A stretch of 28,455 bases of DNA, from the IMG/VR virus record IMGVR_UViG_3300004097_002455, positions 1-28,455 of that record; one strand, written 5' to 3'. Both the position numbers and the translations under genes were made by a program. Positions 1 through 7,802 of the stretch are shown here, piece by piece. The first letter of the stretch is position 1, and each line of letters opens with the position of its first letter. Origin of the DNA: a virus. The notes beneath the pieces were generated by a model. That model saw only the letters and a list, made by a program, of their open reading frames with translations, searched no databases and had not been told where the DNA came from.

Positions 1-667
1 ACTTGGATTCGATGTGGGAGCTTATGATCTTCATTCTCTGGGCAATCTGGATCCATCCATCGGCGTTGACGGCGTTTTCCAAGAAGGCCGCGATAACGTC
101 ATCTGGTGCGGTAGCAATTTCGGATAAGTTGTGGGCGAAGTCGGCGGCGAGTGCCATTGCGCCTTTTTCGTATTTGCTATTGCTCTCGACCGAGACTTCA
201 TCTCTAAATTTTCTAACAGAATATTTAGGATTATTTATTTTATTTTCCTCTGCAATCTCTAGCAGCTTAATTGCAGATTCTCCTGTCCTAGTAGCTGCGT
301 CTGCGGCAACTTCATAGAAGGATATTTCCTTCAAATAGAACTTAGCGTCAGGGCCCATCTCCTGAAAGCGCGGCAATAGGATTTCTCTGTAGATTTTGCC
401 AAGTCGAGATATACGACTCTTATGCATCTCAAAAAGCCGGGCTAGCTCTTCGGTGACAGCTTCGCCGGGACCAGCTTTTTCTTGAGCCAAGCCTACGCAT
501 ACTGCCATGCTCATCCAAGATCCCTGAAATACATCTCTAACCTGTTTAAATGCTTCGGCGATAACTTCAACTGAGGCTTGCTCCAAGGACTGCTTCACCT
601 CAACGGGGTTGATCATTCGGTCTACATAGGAAACCTGATCAAAGAATTCGATATGCTTATTGTCCAT
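1..667 (-). CDS. Leftward helix-turn-helix-like protein, C-terminus cut by window edge
   Basis: An open leftward frame runs from the ATG at 665-667 to the window edge with no stop, giving at least 222 residues. The start overlaps the stop of the upstream small gene by one base (TGATG), which suggests translational coupling. The product is mostly predicted helix, with no membrane segment or signal peptide. A stretch around residues 65-95 (ending KSRISRLGKIYREIL) has the look of a helix-turn-helix with a recognition helix, so a DNA-binding or regulatory role is plausible. I do not recognise the family, and no catalytic motif is visible. It is transcribed away from the replication block together with the small membrane protein, a common arrangement for phage control or accessory genes. 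The gene is surely coding; the function is inference. Confidence 0.72.
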   Translation of the reverse strand, partial: MDNKHIEFFDQVSYVDRMINPVEVKQSLEQASVEVIAEAFKQVRDVFQGSWMSMAVCVGLAQEKAGPGEAVTEELARLFEMHKSRISRLGKIYREILLPRFQEMGPDAKFYLKEISFYEVAADAATRTGESAIKLLEIAEENKINNPKYSVRKFRDEVSVESNSKYEKGAMALAADFAHNLSEIATAPDDVIAAFLENAVNADGWIQIAQRMKIISSHIESK

Positions 668-873
668 CAGTGTTTCCTCCCACCATCTCGGTTTATCATT
701 GCCGCCGTTGCGGCTTGCGCCATAGCTTCTCTGAAGCTCCCTGCGGCCTCTGCCGCGAGTTTTCGTTTTTGACTTTCGCCCTTAGCGGCGAAATAGCCCG
801 CCACCAGCACAAAGGTGAATCCCACGAATCCAATTCCGGTAGCAAATCCAAGCATAAAAGTTATCCAGTCCAT
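667..873 (-). CDS. Small single-pass membrane protein
   Basis: This 68-residue leftward protein has one strongly hydrophobic segment at about residues 3-29 (rich in Gly, Phe, Val and Ala), followed by a charged, Ala-rich helical tail that would face the cytoplasm or lie along the membrane. There is no lipobox and no clear signal-peptidase site, so the segment is probably a retained anchor. A GGTGG stretch about seven bases upstream of the ATG could act as a ribosome binding site. Its stop overlaps the start of the next leftward gene by one base, so the two form an operon. The size and topology would fit a holin/spanin-like or host-takeover protein, but nothing in the sequence decides this. 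Function unknown. Confidence 0.62.
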   Translation of the reverse strand: MDWITFMLGFATGIGFVGFTFVLVAGYFAAKGESQKRKLAAEAAGSFREAMAQAATAAMINRDGGRKH

Positions 874-891
874 ATTTTTTCCACCGTAGTG

Positions 892-899
892 TTGATCAA
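892..899. promoter_or_regulatory. Palindrome TTGATCAA in the divergent region, possible operator
   Basis: A perfect 8-base palindrome lies between the two divergent transcription units and covers the -35 element of the rightward promoter. A protein bound here would occlude that promoter, so it is a candidate operator. An 8-base palindrome can occur by chance, so support is limited to its position. Confidence 0.25.
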
Positions 900-919
900 G
901 TTTTAGATTTAGGTATAAT
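892..919 (+). promoter_or_regulatory. Sigma70-like promoter for the rightward recombination/replication block
   Basis: TTGATC at 892-897 and a perfect TATAAT at 914-919 are separated by 16 bases. Transcription would begin near 926, ahead of the nuclease start chosen here (981). Because an ATG at 918-920 overlaps the -10 element itself, it is a poor start candidate if this promoter is real. Confidence 0.55.
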
Positions 920-980
920 GCTCAATCTAGAAAAACGTATAACACTTCTTGGATTAGAGCACAACGATAAGGGGAAGCGG

Positions 981-2090
981 ATGGAAGATATTCCAAGGCT
1001 CGACGCGATCTTGCCAGAGATGGCGCGAGAAGAAAAAGCAAAAGAGGATGAGCATTTTATCTACCGTCCTCGGGTCTCCAACTCAGGATCATGCCCACGG
1101 GCATTGACCTACGCAGCGAAAGGCTTTGAGCCTCGCCCTCATTCTGGTCGCATGGCGCTTCTCTTTGAAGATGGCAATGTTCACGAAGAAGTAACTATTA
1201 ACTGGTTAAAAAAGACAGACTACCGCGTTTCCTATAACCAGTTAGGATTGGACATTGCGGAGATCCCCGGTGCTCCAGAGGGGGAATGGCATTGTGAGTT
1301 TTGCAAAAGGGACATCCCTTTAAGCACTCTGCATGGTCACATTGACGGGCTGATATTAACTGATCAGGTTTCGCTTTTGTTTGAGCACAAGGGCTTGGGT
1401 CAGTTTGCCTTTGACAATTTGAACAACGAAGCTCCGGTGGGATATATCGGTCAATGCTGTTGCTACATCCACGGACTATGCAATATGGGAATGGATGTAA
1501 CTGAGGCGGTCTTGATCGTTAAGAACAAGAACACTTCAGAGTATAGGCAAGTAAATGTTTCCTACGATGCGGAAACGGACCAAGCGGTTGCGTATAACAC
1601 TTGGAGCGGGATTACTACCTACCACTACGATGTGATTAAGTCAGTGGTTGATCTCCACAGCACCGTTGAGGAGTTCCGATTCAAAGAGGGAGATCTTCCC
1701 GACCGTCCCTACGAGGCAAGTGATTGGCACTGTAAATTCTGCCGATTCAAGGATACCTGCTGGGATGAATATCCAGAAGAGTATCAAGCCTACGCCGAGG
1801 AAGAGGAAATTTCGGAAGATGACGAACTCTACCAGCTAGTAGACAAGTTAGATTTAGTTAAGGCAGAGGAGCGAGTTCTAAAAGCTCAGGCGAAAGACCT
1901 AAGATCTCAAGTGTTCTCTAGGCTGTCCGAACTAGAAGTTAAGTCGGGCAAGTGTGGAAATGTAAAATTTTTTTTGAAGAGCTTTAACAAGAAGAGCGTA
2001 GACAACTCTTTGATCCCCGAATCTGTATTAGAAAAAGCAACAAAGTTTCAGCAGATACAAACTCTCACAACCAAAAGATTGAAAGGATAA
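981..2090 (+). CDS. Cas4/RecB-like PD-(D/E)XK nuclease with probable iron-sulphur cluster
   Basis: This 369-residue protein carries the RecB/Cas4-type nuclease signature: GHID with Asp122, then FEHK (Glu135, Lys137), then a QCCCY segment at 158-162 in the place of the RecB-family QxxxY motif. One Cys near the N-terminus (Cys38, in SCPR) and three near the C-terminus (Cys251, Cys254, Cys260) match the four-Cys 4Fe-4S arrangement of Cas4 and AddB. An extra Cys pair (Cys105, Cys108) sits in an insertion before the active site. Such enzymes process DNA ends; with the adjacent RecA/Sak4-like ATPase and SSB it probably serves phage recombination, not CRISPR adaptation, since no cas1, cas2 or array is present. 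The start at 981 is preferred because AAGGGG lies six bases upstream and the in-frame ATG at 918 falls inside the promoter -10. The alternative adds 21 residues. Confidence 0.85.
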   Translation: MEDIPRLDAILPEMAREEKAKEDEHFIYRPRVSNSGSCPRALTYAAKGFEPRPHSGRMALLFEDGNVHEEVTINWLKKTDYRVSYNQLGLDIAEIPGAPEGEWHCEFCKRDIPLSTLHGHIDGLILTDQVSLLFEHKGLGQFAFDNLNNEAPVGYIGQCCCYIHGLCNMGMDVTEAVLIVKNKNTSEYRQVNVSYDAETDQAVAYNTWSGITTYHYDVIKSVVDLHSTVEEFRFKEGDLPDRPYEASDWHCKFCRFKDTCWDEYPEEYQAYAEEEEISEDDELYQLVDKLDLVKAEERVLKAQAKDLRSQVFSRLSELEVKSGKCGNVKFFLKSFNKKSVDNSLIPESVLEKATKFQQIQTLTTKRLKG

Positions 2091-2095
2091 GTTAA

Positions 2096-3103
2096 GTGGC
2101 CAAGATAGAATTTAACCCAGTAAAAGCGGAACGAAAGAATGCAAAGGCCAGAATCGCCTGCTGCGGACCAGCGGGTGCAGGAAAGACCCATAGCTCATTG
2201 CGACTAGCGGGGGAGCTTGGTGAAAGGATTCTTCTAATCGATACGGAGAACCACTCCGGCGAAATGGAAGCAGGTAAGCCGGGGATTCCCGAATACTTCG
2301 TATTTCCCATCGAGCCACCCTTTGAGCCTAATAAGTTCATTGATGCCGTTAAGGCTGCTGAAGAAAACGATTTCGATGTAGTTATCATCGATTCGTTGTC
2401 CCACGCTTGGGCTGGCAGTGGCGGCTTGCTAGATCAGCAAGGTAAGATTGCAGATCGTGGCACCAATTCCTTCACGGCATGGCGACAGATCACCCCCAAG
2501 CACAACTCTCTTGTTGACGCTATGCTTCAAAGCTCATGTCATATTATTGCAACGATGCGCAGTAAGCAGGAGTATGTGATTGAAGAAAACGAGCGTGGCA
2601 AGAAAGCCCCTAAGAAAGTTGGGCTTGCTCCTGTTCAGCGAGAAGGTCTTGAGTATGAGTTCACCATTGTTTTCGATATTGATCAGAAAACGCACACGGC
2701 GATCTCGACCAAGGATAGAACTTCCCTGTTCCCGCCGGATAGCTCCTTTGTCCTGAGCAACGAAATAGGCCAAAAGATCAAGGCGTGGCTGGAGTCTGGG
2801 GAAGCACCTGCTCCTGAAGAAGTTCCTGCGCCAGAGCCAGTGAAGGCAACAGCTGCCGCAACGAAAGAGGTAAAGGAAGAAGCCTCTGCGGAAGCCGCCG
2901 AAAAGCCTTTGACCAAAGCCGAGAAGAATAAGCTCGTCGTCTTGGCTAAAGAATCTGGATTCAGTGACATTAAGAAGGCGATCACTTTATTCCTCGGGGA
3001 ATTGGATGGTCAATTGAGCAGGTCTGATGCAAATACACTTGCTGCTAAAATGAAAGAACATTCGGAGTCTCCCGAGAAGACATCGCAAGAAGTCCCCTTT
3101 TAG
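2096..3103 (+). CDS. RecA/Sak4-like AAA ATPase, single-strand annealing or recombinase type
   Basis: A 335-residue P-loop ATPase. Walker A is GPAGAGKTH at residues 24-32 and Walker B is VVIIDS at 95-100, followed by SLSHAW, typical of the RecA-fold ATPases that phages use as Sak4-like recombinases. The core ends near residue 235. A Pro/Ala/Glu-rich linker (about 236-270) then leads to a small helical C-terminal domain. The start is GTG with AAAGGA about eight bases upstream; the gene follows the nuclease stop after five bases. With a Cas4-like nuclease before it and SSB after it, it likely promotes strand annealing or exchange in replication and repair. The ATPase fold is directly visible; the Sak4 assignment is from family knowledge. 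Confidence 0.85.
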   Translation: MAKIEFNPVKAERKNAKARIACCGPAGAGKTHSSLRLAGELGERILLIDTENHSGEMEAGKPGIPEYFVFPIEPPFEPNKFIDAVKAAEENDFDVVIIDSLSHAWAGSGGLLDQQGKIADRGTNSFTAWRQITPKHNSLVDAMLQSSCHIIATMRSKQEYVIEENERGKKAPKKVGLAPVQREGLEYEFTIVFDIDQKTHTAISTKDRTSLFPPDSSFVLSNEIGQKIKAWLESGEAPAPEEVPAPEPVKATAAATKEVKEEASAEAAEKPLTKAEKNKLVVLAKESGFSDIKKAITLFLGELDGQLSRSDANTLAAKMKEHSESPEKTSQEVPF

Positions 3104-3126
3104 AGGGCACAGAGAGGAATTTATAA

Positions 3127-3504
3127 ATGGGAAGCTTTAATAACATCACAATCGTAGGAAATCTTGGTCGCGATCCAGAGCAGCGAAGCGTTGGCGAAGG
3201 CGATCGTAGCGTAACTTCTTTTTCGGTAGCAACGTCCCGTAAGTATAAGACGCGAGATGGAGCGGACAAAGAAGATGTGCAATGGCACTCTGTTCAGGTT
3301 TGGGGCCCACAGGGAGAGAGCTGTGCTCGCTATCTCAGCAAGGGGAGCATGGTCCTCGTCACTGGCGAGATGCGCTATCGCAAGTATGAGAAGGATGGCG
3401 TGGAGCGAATCTCTGCGGAGATCAATGCCGATAGAGTTCAATTCCTCAGCACCCGAAACAATGAAGGATCCACTCAGGGCGGCGGCTCCGATCTAGATTT
3501 CTAG
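3127..3504 (+). CDS. ssb: Single-stranded DNA-binding protein
   Basis: A 125-residue SSB of normal size for a phage. The OB-fold pattern is clear: it begins FNNITIVGNLGRDPE, continues with VTSFSVATSR, then WHSVQVWG, and ends the domain with GSMVLVTGEMRYRKY. After a short Gly/Ser-rich linker the protein ends in SDLDF, the acidic, Phe-terminated tail that in bacterial SSBs recruits partner proteins. It coats single-stranded DNA at phage forks and recombination intermediates. AGAGAGGAA just upstream supplies the ribosome binding site. It is the last gene of the recombination block, with a terminator immediately downstream. Confidence 0.95.
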   Translation: MGSFNNITIVGNLGRDPEQRSVGEGDRSVTSFSVATSRKYKTRDGADKEDVQWHSVQVWGPQGESCARYLSKGSMVLVTGEMRYRKYEKDGVERISAEINADRVQFLSTRNNEGSTQGGGSDLDF

Positions 3505-3528
3505 ATATTGAATTAACATGCTTCATTA

Positions 3529-3569
3529 ATAGGGGGAGTGGCGATTGCTGCTCCCCCTATTTTTATTTT
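3529..3569 (+). terminator. Rho-independent terminator after ssb
   Basis: ATAGGGGGAG at 3529-3538 pairs perfectly with CTCCCCCTAT at 3551-3560 around a 12-base loop, and a T-rich run follows. It would end transcripts from the recombination block. The following genes would then need their own promoter or read-through; I see no convincing -35/-10 pair in 3570-3595, only an A/T-rich TATATT at 3582-3587. Confidence 0.82.
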
Positions 3570-3595
3570 ATAAAACTGTTATATATTAAGGCCCT

Positions 3596-4135
3596 GTGCC
3601 TAAAGGAGTAGATTACGATGCGCGTTGCAAAAAATACAGAGCGCGATTAACACGCAATGGTTGCGTTTATCATTTAGGTTACTTCGCAATAGAAGCAGAT
3701 GCTATTAGGGCCAGAAAAAAAGCGGAGAAGCAACACGAAAAAGGCAGTAAAATCAGCTATGTCCATAGCTACTCTACCTCCTCTCTTCCTGTCGAAGTAG
3801 AGAACGATCCCTATCTTTACTTTCTTTCATACGACAATAAAGAAAGCTCTGACGATCCTGAAAGAAACTTAAGGCTTGCAGTCTTGATACAAGCGATAAA
3901 AGACTCCCTCACAGACAAGCATCCAGACGAACAAAAAAATGCGAGGCTTTGGTTTAAGAACAAAATAAAAAGTGAGCCAACCTACAGCTTCAGCGACATA
4001 TGTGAAACACTAGGGCTCAGTGAGAGCTTTATAAATCGAGCCATGCGTAGAGCATATCGTAACAAGTCGAAGACTCTTCAAATGCTAGGTAGGAGATTAG
4101 TTAGATCAGGAGGCGCTGATGGAAATTCAGACTGA
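3596..4135 (+). CDS. AP2-like DNA-binding protein with C-terminal helical domain
   Basis: A 179-residue protein starting with GTG. Residues 1-45 (GVDYDARCKKYRARL, then HLGYF and EADAIRARKKAE) follow the three-strand-plus-helix pattern of AP2 domains found in phage DNA-binding proteins and homing endonucleases. No HNH motif accompanies it, so it is more likely a binding protein than a nuclease. Residues about 92-152 form a second domain whose SFSDICETLGLSES segment resembles a helix-turn-helix; a related segment occurs in the protein encoded at 7850-8212. The AAGG upstream is only weakly placed as a ribosome binding site. Its last 17 bases overlap the Hjc-like gene. A regulatory role is inference. 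Confidence 0.7.
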   Translation: MPKGVDYDARCKKYRARLTRNGCVYHLGYFAIEADAIRARKKAEKQHEKGSKISYVHSYSTSSLPVEVENDPYLYFLSYDNKESSDDPERNLRLAVLIQAIKDSLTDKHPDEQKNARLWFKNKIKSEPTYSFSDICETLGLSESFINRAMRRAYRNKSKTLQMLGRRLVRSGGADGNSD

Positions 4136-4628
4136 AGAAGGAAAGAAAAAACTTATAGAAGAATTTAAATCTACGAGCCTCGACCTAGGTCAATTTTGCA
4201 ATAAGAATAAAATTTCCACGACCAAAGTAAGAAAAATTGGGCGAGAACTTTTAGGTGAGGACGGTTGGGTTCTTTTAGTCGGATCGAAAAAGAAAAAACA
4301 ATCTCAATATGTACTTGGTAGGCAATTTGAATACCGAACAAGGGACATATTTGCAAAAGCGGGCTACTTCGTTTTTAGGTCAGCGCAGTCCAGAGGTGTG
4401 GCCGATATAATTGCTTTTAAAAAAGGAGAGGTATTATTCGTGCAGTGTAAGCGGAGCGGCGGAATAGAAAAGGCCGAAACGCTTAAGCTACTTAAGCAGT
4501 GCGAAGAAATTGGGGTCACCCCTCTGATTGCGGAAAGGCCAGATGGTCGCACTACAAAACTCTACAGCGTCCACCTAGAGAACGGAAAAATAAAGAAGGT
4601 GGACTACCCCATGCCCAAAAAGATCTAG
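4119..4628 (+). CDS. Hjc-like Holliday junction resolvase (PD-(D/E)XK)
   Basis: A 169-residue protein. Residues 67-165 match the archaeal-type Hjc resolvase fold: GRQFEYRTRDIF with Glu71, an RSAQSRGVADII segment with Asp96, then FVQCKR with Gln109 and Lys111 completing the E-D-QxK active site. Residues 1-60 form a helical, probably helix-turn-helix extension ending in a Lys-rich stretch. The expected activity is cutting branched DNA, such as recombination or replication intermediates before packaging. AGGAGG upstream of the ATG is a strong ribosome binding site, and the start overlaps the preceding gene by 17 bases. A simpler VRR-NUC-type structure-specific nuclease is the main alternative, but the small size and QCKR motif favour Hjc. 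Confidence 0.82.
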   Translation: MEIQTEEGKKKLIEEFKSTSLDLGQFCNKNKISTTKVRKIGRELLGEDGWVLLVGSKKKKQSQYVLGRQFEYRTRDIFAKAGYFVFRSAQSRGVADIIAFKKGEVLFVQCKRSGGIEKAETLKLLKQCEEIGVTPLIAERPDGRTTKLYSVHLENGKIKKVDYPMPKKI

Positions 4629-4705
4629 TCAATCCGCTTGAGCAAGAATCAATACTGTGGGAAAATGCAGGATCCACCAAGACCAAAAATGAATTGGAGG
4701 CAAAG

Positions 4706-5488
4706 ATGGCGCGTTCTGCGAACGTACTTCAGGAGTGGGGGATGCCCCTCTTCCTGAGCATGACCCCAGAGGCAAGAGACCTATACATGTTCTTGCTGTA
4801 CTCCCCACCCCCCACCTCCCCATTGGGGCTTATCTGGTACGGCGGCGATAGCGCCTTACCTATATCAGCTCGGAAGGCCGGGGTGGGCTTCGTCAGCGGG
4901 ATCCCCGCGCTAGAGTCTTCTGGGATGGCACAGCATGATCCCGAACTCGGGATTGTTTATTTGCCGCACGCTCTCAACGCAGCTTCGCTGGGCCTGTATT
5001 CTAGCCGCAATATAATTGCATGGGGCTCACGAGTGGGCAAAATGCCCGAATCTCCGCTGCGGGATTTATGGGTGAAGAATTTATTAGGGAAATCGAAAGG
5101 CTGCAAGAAGCAATTGCACGAAAAGGTCCAGCTTATTTTTGGGGGAGAAGCTGCGGGGGGCGAGAGCAAAACGAACTCCAAGGCTGTTGATATCGTCAGG
5201 CACTTCTCTGATAGATTCGCAGAGTCTGGATATGGGGATTATGTTGCTAATTGGGCGAGAGAAGTTGCAATAGCCAAGGAACTCCTAGTTACACTTGAAG
5301 CAGAAGATATAATAAACAGAATAGATCTTTACTTCAAGGACGAATGGCTATCCCAGAATGCTTCAATGGACTTTATATCCTTCAGGAGAAACATTAATAA
5401 GTTCGCTAAGAGCGCAAAATCTATGCCAAGTAAAAAAGATTATTCCGGTTATTGGGATATTATAAAGAACGTGGGTGAGTCTAATTGA
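4706..5488 (+). CDS. Probable replication initiator/helicase-loader-like protein
   Basis: A 260-residue protein starting at the ATG after GGAGG (4696-4700), an ideal ribosome binding site; the frame is open further upstream but that part overlaps the Hjc-like gene. Residues 15-100 follow the pattern of winged-helix replisome organiser N-termini: MTPEARDLYMFLLYSPP, an IPALESSGM turn, then a beta-wing reading DPELGIVYLPHAL. Residues about 165-255 are helical and charged, like loader C-terminal domains. The stop overlaps the TTG start of the primase-helicase (TTGA). Position directly before a replicative helicase supports a role in origin recognition or helicase loading. The family assignment rests on pattern resemblance only; no catalytic motif is seen. 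Confidence 0.6.
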   Translation: MARSANVLQEWGMPLFLSMTPEARDLYMFLLYSPPPTSPLGLIWYGGDSALPISARKAGVGFVSGIPALESSGMAQHDPELGIVYLPHALNAASLGLYSSRNIIAWGSRVGKMPESPLRDLWVKNLLGKSKGCKKQLHEKVQLIFGGEAAGGESKTNSKAVDIVRHFSDRFAESGYGDYVANWAREVAIAKELLVTLEAEDIINRIDLYFKDEWLSQNASMDFISFRRNINKFAKSAKSMPSKKDYSGYWDIIKNVGESN

Positions 5489-7308
5489 AAAATCAGATAT
5501 TGGCATACTTGGACAGCAAGGGCTGGAGATATGTGGAGCAGGGGGGCGAGATCCGATTGCGGGAATGCCCATTTTGCGGTTCCACCTCGCGGGCCCCATT
5601 CTCGATTGATCCACACGAGGGGTTTGCAAAATGCCACAGGTGCGATTGGAAGGGCGGGCTGACCGTACTAAAGAGATCCCAAGGAGACTTGGTGAGCAGC
5701 ATGGAGTCGGTCGCCCCAGTGAAGAAAAAATACGTCAAGCCCCCTCCGCAAATTGCATTGGATTTGCACCAAAGCCTTTTAGGAGATTCTAAAACTCTTT
5801 CCTTGTATCTGAAGTGGAGAGTATTGGATCTAGAGACCATAAAGAAATTTAAAATTGGCTTTGATAAAAAGAGGAATGCAATATCATTTCCTTACTACGT
5901 GAAGGGTGAATTGACCTCTATTAAATTCAAAACAAAAAAACAGGATGGGAGTAAGTTTATTACTCGGTGGACACCCGAAGGGGTTCAGGGAGCAAAGACA
6001 ATATCCACCCTTTACAACGTCGATTCGTTGCGAGGCAATGAAACGGTTTACGTTGTCGAAGGCGAAGAAGACTGCATGGTCCTAGAACAGGCTGGATTCA
6101 AGAACGTGGTAAGCATCCCCAACGGAGCCCAATCCTGCTCAGGGGATTTTCTTGATGCCATCGAGCCTTTCGAGGATATTGTCATTTGTTTTGATTCCGA
6201 TGAGGCAGGCCAAACTGGAGCGAAGAAATTGGCAGAATCGCTAGGTGAAGCGAGGTGCCGAATTACGTTGCTGCCCGAGGGAATCCCGATCGATGAGAAC
6301 GGAGAAGAGGCAAAGGATTTAACCGACTTTGCCCGCGCAGGTCAGCTCCCCATGGCTCTAGAGAAACTTGATGCTGCCGAAGGAGAGGCCCCAGAGAGCG
6401 TCCAGCATATCCGAGAGTTTCTTGAGGAGTTCAAGGAAAGCTTCCTGAACGGCGAAAGAAACAGGGGCGACACTACTGGATTCCCCAGTTTGGACAATCT
6501 AATTGGCGGCAGAAGGCCGGGAGAAATCACGGTGATTTCCGGTAATACTGGAAGCGGCAAGAGCACCTTTTGCTTAAATACTGCTCTCAATATAGCGGCC
6601 ACGGGTGAGGCCGTCCTTCTCGGGAGCTTTGAGCAGACAATCCCCGCCATCATGCGAAAGATGGCGCAGATGATTTCGGGTCGCTGGTTCCACATGCGAG
6701 AGGATGATCTCGGAAGAACTATGAGCGTCGATGATCTCGATAGCGTCATCAAAGTTTTTTCCGAGATACCGCTATATGTCATCAATGTGTTTGGGCAAAT
6801 GAGCACCGAGGAATTTGTCGAATGCGTTAAGTTTGCTCGTCGGAGACTAAAGGTGAAGACGATCATATTGGACCATATCCATTTCATGCTTCGTCACGAG
6901 AGGGCAGACTCTGAGCGCATGGAGATCGACAACACAATGCTCACGCTTAAGCAGTTGACGATTGAGCGAGACCTGTCCTGCTATGTAGTTGCTCATCCCC
7001 GAAAGAAGCAAGGGGATGAGAACCCCGTCATCGGCATTGAGGACTTCAGAGGGTCGAGCTTCATCAGCCAAGTGGCGGATAATGTTCTAGTCGTTTGGCG
7101 AGATAGGGATATATCAAAGCTACACCCGACTATGGGCAGGGCGCAAATACACTCTTTGAAGTGCAGATCGGAGTGTGGCTCTGAAGGAAAGATTGATATG
7201 GCTTTCTCCTATGCTGGTCAAAAATTCATAGACTCTCATACGGAAGAAATTAAGCCAGTATGGAACGACGACGAATACGAGGTGGACGACATTGGAAGCG
7301 AATTCTGA
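5485..7308 (+). CDS. Primase-helicase, T7 gp4/Twinkle-like
   Basis: A 607-residue fusion. The N-terminus is a primase zinc ribbon (Cys28, Cys31, Cys50, Cys53). A TOPRIM domain follows, with VVEGEED at about 190-196 and FDSDEAGQ at 236-243, the acidic residues that bind catalytic metal. The C-terminal half is a DnaB/RecA-type helicase: Walker A GNTGSGKS at 353-360, Walker B TIILDH at 459-464, VVAHPRK at 501-507 and DFRGSS at 520-525. It should unwind DNA ahead of the fork and make primers. The TTG start overlaps the preceding stop by three bases; an in-frame stop at 5476 rules out most longer starts, and the zinc ribbon requires this N-terminus. No DNA polymerase gene is visible in the window. 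Confidence 0.93.
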   Translation: MKNQILAYLDSKGWRYVEQGGEIRLRECPFCGSTSRAPFSIDPHEGFAKCHRCDWKGGLTVLKRSQGDLVSSMESVAPVKKKYVKPPPQIALDLHQSLLGDSKTLSLYLKWRVLDLETIKKFKIGFDKKRNAISFPYYVKGELTSIKFKTKKQDGSKFITRWTPEGVQGAKTISTLYNVDSLRGNETVYVVEGEEDCMVLEQAGFKNVVSIPNGAQSCSGDFLDAIEPFEDIVICFDSDEAGQTGAKKLAESLGEARCRITLLPEGIPIDENGEEAKDLTDFARAGQLPMALEKLDAAEGEAPESVQHIREFLEEFKESFLNGERNRGDTTGFPSLDNLIGGRRPGEITVISGNTGSGKSTFCLNTALNIAATGEAVLLGSFEQTIPAIMRKMAQMISGRWFHMREDDLGRTMSVDDLDSVIKVFSEIPLYVINVFGQMSTEEFVECVKFARRRLKVKTIILDHIHFMLRHERADSERMEIDNTMLTLKQLTIERDLSCYVVAHPRKKQGDENPVIGIEDFRGSSFISQVADNVLVVWRDRDISKLHPTMGRAQIHSLKCRSECGSEGKIDMAFSYAGQKFIDSHTEEIKPVWNDDEYEVDDIGSEF

Positions 7309-7597
7309 TTGGCGTGTTTTAAGAATTAGCAGCCCCGCTGGTATGTGGTACATAGCGAGAACACACGACGATGCTAAAAAGCTAGCCGGTAGGCCTAGGA
7401 ATAGAGCAGATGGGGGTAAAGAAACTAGAGCCGTGTTCTTCCGAGAAGAGCTGTCTGGCATGATTAAAACCATAGAACAGCTCTCCCCAGAAGAAAGGCA
7501 AGATTGGTTACGGGAAATGATAACCATTAAGAAGGAATTAGGTCTTGCCACTGTGACAAATTTTAAAACAAAGAGAGCTAAAAGTAGCAGGTTCTAG
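7292..7597 (+). CDS. Small hypothetical protein overlapping the primase-helicase end
   Basis: A 101-residue protein with a TTG start inside the last 17 bases of the primase-helicase gene; GGTGG at 7281-7285, six bases before the start, supports it. The N-terminal part (residues 6-45) looks beta-rich with aromatic residues; the C-terminal part is amphipathic helix with an Arg/Lys-rich end. No motif is recognised. Its stop abuts the stop of a leftward gene with no gap. The frame and ribosome binding site make it likely real; the function is unknown. Confidence 0.6.
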   Translation: MEANSDWRVLRISSPAGMWYIARTHDDAKKLAGRPRNRADGGKETRAVFFREELSGMIKTIEQLSPEERQDWLREMITIKKELGLATVTNFKTKRAKSSRF

Positions 7598-7786
7598 TTA
7601 GCCATAATCAAAATTGGATCTGCTTTTTTTAGATTTACACCGGATCGGCGCAAATACTAAGTAATAATTATCCGTCACAAAGCGTGAATTTTTTTCCATG
7701 TTGAACCCTCCGTATTTCAATTCTCCATTTTTTGCAATTTCCCAAGGTGTTTCAGCATAGTCAATTTGTGTAGTTATTGCATTCAT
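7598..7786 (-). CDS. Small leftward hypothetical protein
   Basis: A 62-residue protein on the minus strand, alone among rightward genes. AGAGGG lies about seven bases upstream of its ATG, and a good promoter (7803-7832) points at it, so it is probably expressed separately. It contains several aromatic residues (YGGFNM, NYYLVF) and a basic C-terminus (RCKSKKSRSNFDYG). No domain is recognised. Its stop touches the stop of the rightward gene without a gap, so the two transcripts must converge here. Single-gene units with their own promoter on the opposite strand are often late-acquired accessory genes; that reading is inference. Confidence 0.6.
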   Translation of the reverse strand: MNAITTQIDYAETPWEIAKNGELKYGGFNMEKNSRFVTDNYYLVFAPIRCKSKKSRSNFDYG

Positions 7787-7802
7787 TAATTACCCTCTGT
7801 GA

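Noticed and set aside
918-980. N-terminal extension of the Cas4-like nuclease from an ATG at 918
   Set aside because: The ATG overlaps the TATAAT of the promoter and lacks a good ribosome binding site, whereas the ATG at 981 has AAGGGG in front. The longer form remains possible if another promoter lies upstream.
981-2090. CRISPR-associated Cas4 as part of an adaptation module
   Set aside because: No cas1 or cas2 gene and no direct-repeat array is present; the neighbours are recombination genes.
6342-6887. A 181-residue minus-strand frame inside the primase-helicase gene
   Set aside because: The opposite strand codes the clear helicase Walker motifs across this span; the antisense product has no domain features.
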